Assembly: GCA_003247835.1 (NCBI GenBank)
Contig: QJYB01000071.1
Location: 1-64,000 of the forward strand
Origin: Gammaproteobacteria bacterium
GTDB taxonomy: Bacteria > Pseudomonadota > Gammaproteobacteria > Pseudomonadales > Azotimanducaceae
DNA: 64,000 nucleotides
Reading direction: 5' to 3'
Position numbers and translations under genes: made by a program. The notes under the pieces are model-generated. The model saw only the letters and a list, made by a program, of their open reading frames with translations. It had not been told where the DNA came from and searched no databases. Each line of letters starts with the position of its first letter. The stretch's first letter is position 1. This document shows, one piece after another, positions 62,091 through 64,000 of this stretch.

Positions 62091-63492
62091 AATCGGTCAG
62101 CTCCTTCTTGATGAGAGGTGCCATCAGGTACAGACCCAGCAGGTTCGGTATGGCGACGACGAAGACCAGCGCGTCGGACAGGTCGACCACGGCGCCGAGC
62201 TGCACGCTGGCCCCGAGGACCACGAACAGGAGAAAGAACAGTTTGAAACCCAGATCCGCCCAGCGGTGGTGGCCGACCAGGTAGGTGAACGCCTTAACGC
62301 CGTAGTAGGACCATGTGATCATCGTCGAGAAGGCGAAGAGTACGGCGGCAATGGACAGGGGCACGGGCGTCCACCACAGGGTGCTGGCAAAGGCCCGGGT
62401 GGTGAGCTCGATACCGCTGACGCCGGCGCCGGCCAGCGATGGCTCGTACACGGTGGTGATGATGACCAGCGCGGTCATGGTGCAGATGACTACAGTATCG
62501 ATGAACGGCTCGAGCAGCGCGACGTAGCCTTCCCTGACCGGGTATCGGGTACGGGCGGTGGCGTGAGCGATTGCCGCGGAGCCGAGACCTGCCTCGTTGG
62601 AGAAGACCGCTCGGCGGAAGCCGATGATGATCACGCCGATCATGCCGCCGGTGATGCCTGCCGGCGTGAAGGCCCCGGCCCAGATGGCGGAGACCGCCCC
62701 CGGTAGCGACGATGCGTTCAGTATCAGGATGACCAGCGAAGTGAGCAGATAGAGGATCGCCATGCCGGGAACCAGCTTCGCCGTGGTTCGGGCGATGGAG
62801 CGGATGCCGCCGATGATCACCAGCGCGACCGCCAGGGCGAGACCCAGACCCACCAGCCATGCCCGACCGGCGAGCGGGCTGTCTGCGGCGCCCGTGACGT
62901 TGATCAGAATGGCGGCCGCCTGGTTGGACTGGAACATGTTACCGATGCCGAGGCAGCCGATGACCATGGCGGCGGCATAGAACGCACCCAGCGTCTTGCC
63001 CACACGCGGCAGTTTACGTGCCTTCAGACCCTCCTCCAGGTAGTACATGGGGCCGCCGGATACGGATCCATCGTCGTGGTGGACGCGGAACTTGAGACCC
63101 AGCGTGCACTCGGCGAACTTCGTCGACATGCCGAGCAGGCCTGCGATGATGAGCCAGAACGTGGCTCCGGGACCGCCCATGGAAATCGCCACGGCCACGC
63201 CGGCGATGTTGCCGATACCCACGGTGCCGGAAACGGCTGCGGTCAGTGCCTGGAAGTGCGTTATCTCGCCCGGATCTTCGTGGTTGTCGTGGCGGCCCTG
63301 AACGAGATGCAGGGCGTGGCGGAAGCCCCTCACATTGATCAGTCGCAGGTAGATCGTGAAGAACAGACCGCCTCCGATCAGCCAGGCGACGATGAGCGGC
63401 AGCTCGGCGTCGCCGACTCTGATCGCGAAGAAAATGAATCCTGCGACCGCGTCGGCCAGTGGCCGCATGGCCTGATCAATGAACTCATCCAT
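62071..63492 (-). CDS. Sodium:alanine/glycine symporter (AGCS family)
   Basis: This 473-residue inner-membrane carrier takes up alanine or glycine with sodium. It has about eleven membrane helices and the AGCS signatures FQALTAAVSGTVGIGNIAGV, GGPGATFWLIIAGLLGMSTK, GPMYYLEEGL and FSNEAGLGSAAIAHATART. The canonical GTVGTGN is GTVGIGN here. ATG 63492 is the first start with a hydrophobic N-terminal helix following. Its stop lies inside the start region of the amidohydrolase gene, so they are co-translated. It is divergent from the SirB2 gene. Confidence 0.93.
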   Translation of the reverse strand: MDEFIDQAMRPLADAVAGFIFFAIRVGDAELPLIVAWLIGGGLFFTIYLRLINVRGFRHALHLVQGRHDNHEDPGEITHFQALTAAVSGTVGIGNIAGVAVAISMGGPGATFWLIIAGLLGMSTKFAECTLGLKFRVHHDDGSVSGGPMYYLEEGLKARKLPRVGKTLGAFYAAAMVIGCLGIGNMFQSNQAAAILINVTGAADSPLAGRAWLVGLGLALAVALVIIGGIRSIARTTAKLVPGMAILYLLTSLVILILNASSLPGAVSAIWAGAFTPAGITGGMIGVIIIGFRRAVFSNEAGLGSAAIAHATARTRYPVREGYVALLEPFIDTVVICTMTALVIITTVYEPSLAGAGVSGIELTTRAFASTLWWTPVPLSIAAVLFAFSTMITWSYYGVKAFTYLVGHHRWADLGFKLFFLLFVVLGASVQLGAVVDLSDALVFVVAIPNLLGLYLMAPLIKKELTDYESTHR

Positions 63493-63574
63493 GAAGAACG
63501 GATTGTCGTCGAAGGCAGTTGCCGTGGATCATAGTCGATCTGTCACGGCGCGTGTCCAACCACCGGGGAGCAAC

Positions 63575-63952
63575 ATGCTGAAGAGCTTTCACGTCACGCT
63601 GGCTTATCTCACCGCAGTGGGTTTTCTCCTTCGGGGCGTGTGGTCCGTGGTCGATTCGCCGCTGCGCAACGAGCGCTGGGTTCGAGTGGTGCCTCACGTC
63701 GTCGACACGGCACTGCTCGCGTTGGGTGTGACGCTCGCGGTACGGATCGGTGCGTCGCTGGGAGACGCCTGGCTGGCCGCGAAGATGACCGCGTTGCTTG
63801 CCTACATTGGTTTCGGTGTGCTGGCGATGCGGGGACGAACCCGAAGGCTCAAGGTCTTCGGATTCGCGGCTGCGCTGCTAGCGTTGATCTACCTGTTTGC
63901 CGTCGCTTACACGCGCTCCCCGTGGCCCCTGGGTTCCCTGGCCGCAGCCTGA
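63575..63952 (+). CDS. SirB2 family membrane protein
   Basis: This 125-residue protein has four hydrophobic segments and belongs to the SirB2 family of small inner-membrane proteins, named from Salmonella invasion regulation but of unknown biochemical role. It begins LKSFHVTLAYLTAVGFLLRG and contains RVVPHVVDTALLALGVTLAV and DAWLAAKMTALLAYIGFGVL, all typical. GGGGAG lies four bases before ATG 63575. A longer frame to 63479 runs back through the divergent symporter start and is unlikely. Confidence 0.9.
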   Translation: MLKSFHVTLAYLTAVGFLLRGVWSVVDSPLRNERWVRVVPHVVDTALLALGVTLAVRIGASLGDAWLAAKMTALLAYIGFGVLAMRGRTRRLKVFGFAAALLALIYLFAVAYTRSPWPLGSLAAA

Positions 63953-64000
63953 AGCACCACCAGCGTTTCGATCACGAAGCCGAGCAGCAGGATCACCGTC
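63907..64000 (-). CDS. Possible C-terminus of a membrane protein (runs off window)
   Basis: A minus-strand frame enters from the window end and stops with TAA at 63907. It reads TVILLLGFVIETLVVLQAAA and then a basic tail ending HGERV. The hydrophobic stretch looks like a last membrane helix. It would overlap the 3' end of the SirB2 gene by 46 bases. Only about 30 residues are visible, so it may be chance. Confidence 0.35.
   Translation of the reverse strand, partial: TVILLLGFVIETLVVLQAAAREPRGHGERV

Noticed and set aside
1-64000. CRISPR array, insertion sequence, prophage or toxin-antitoxin module
   Set aside because: No regularly spaced repeats, transposase, phage structural or small paired toxin-antitoxin genes could be recognised.

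Overview
The window is a GC-rich, gene-dense chromosomal segment from a gammaproteobacterium. The evidence is the gene content and order: lolB next to tRNA-Gln, prs, rplY, pth and ychF; hemA-prfA-prmC; the mrdA-rodA-mltB-rlpA-dacA-ybeD-lipB cell-wall cluster; cmoAB; chorismate lyase ubiC; and ppk1 facing ppx. Several fatty-acid and xenobiotic-type oxidoreductases (acyl-CoA dehydrogenases, LLM-type flavin oxidoreductases, enoyl-CoA hydratase, SDR) suggest an aerobic heterotroph of marine or soil type. The genus cannot be named from the sequence. No prophage, insertion sequence, CRISPR array or rRNA operon was seen.

Layout. 1-1.3 kb: 3' end of ssb facing uppP across a cluster of hairpins. 1.4-11.9 kb: a plus-strand housekeeping run (LON-domain protein, proA, nadD, rsfS, rlmH, mrdA, rodA, mltB, rlpA, dacA, ybeD, lipB), most genes overlapping or nearly so. 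11.9-15.8 kb: minus-strand moeB, prmC, prfA, hemA. 15.9-20.1 kb: lolB, tRNA-Gln, prs, rplY, pth, ychF. The ispE gene that usually sits between lolB and prs is absent here. 20.1-26.1 kb: a looser stretch with ubiC, tRNA-Met, two gene remnants, an FMN-dependent monooxygenase, a divergent second PRPP-synthetase-like gene, a glutathione transferase and a DUF4124 protein.

26.1-41.8 kb: a BI-1/YccA membrane protein with its own promoter and terminator; a tightly coupled VOC / MoxR-type ATPase (NorQ/CbbQ-like) / VWA (NorD/CbbO-like) trio; an esterase; a GST / ATP-grasp ligase / 7TM inactive-transglutaminase / retropepsin-like lipoprotein group; a radical SAM gene with a consensus LexA box upstream; an APC permease; and aldehyde dehydrogenase, phytanoyl-CoA dioxygenase-like and Smr genes. 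41.8-48.8 kb: acyl-CoA dehydrogenase, a small membrane protein, cmoB-cmoA, ppk1 and ppx. 48.9-55.8 kb: M48 peptidase-LemA, acyl-CoA dehydrogenase, flavin reductase, SDR, LLM oxidoreductase and enoyl-CoA hydratase. 55.9-64 kb: MATE transporter, Fpg/Nei-family glycosylase, a fusion of a CinA-like domain with a NadD-like nucleotidyltransferase, an alpha/beta hydrolase, an exported amidohydrolase, an AGCS sodium symporter and a SirB2-family protein.

The most interesting items are the VOC-ATPase-VWA trio, which has no nitric oxide reductase or Rubisco partner nearby; the CinA-like/nucleotidyltransferase fusion, whose amidase active site looks degraded; the LexA box in front of the radical SAM gene; the ATP-grasp/7TM/protease operon; and the second PRPP-synthetase-like gene. 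All functional calls come from reading motifs by eye. No database search was run.
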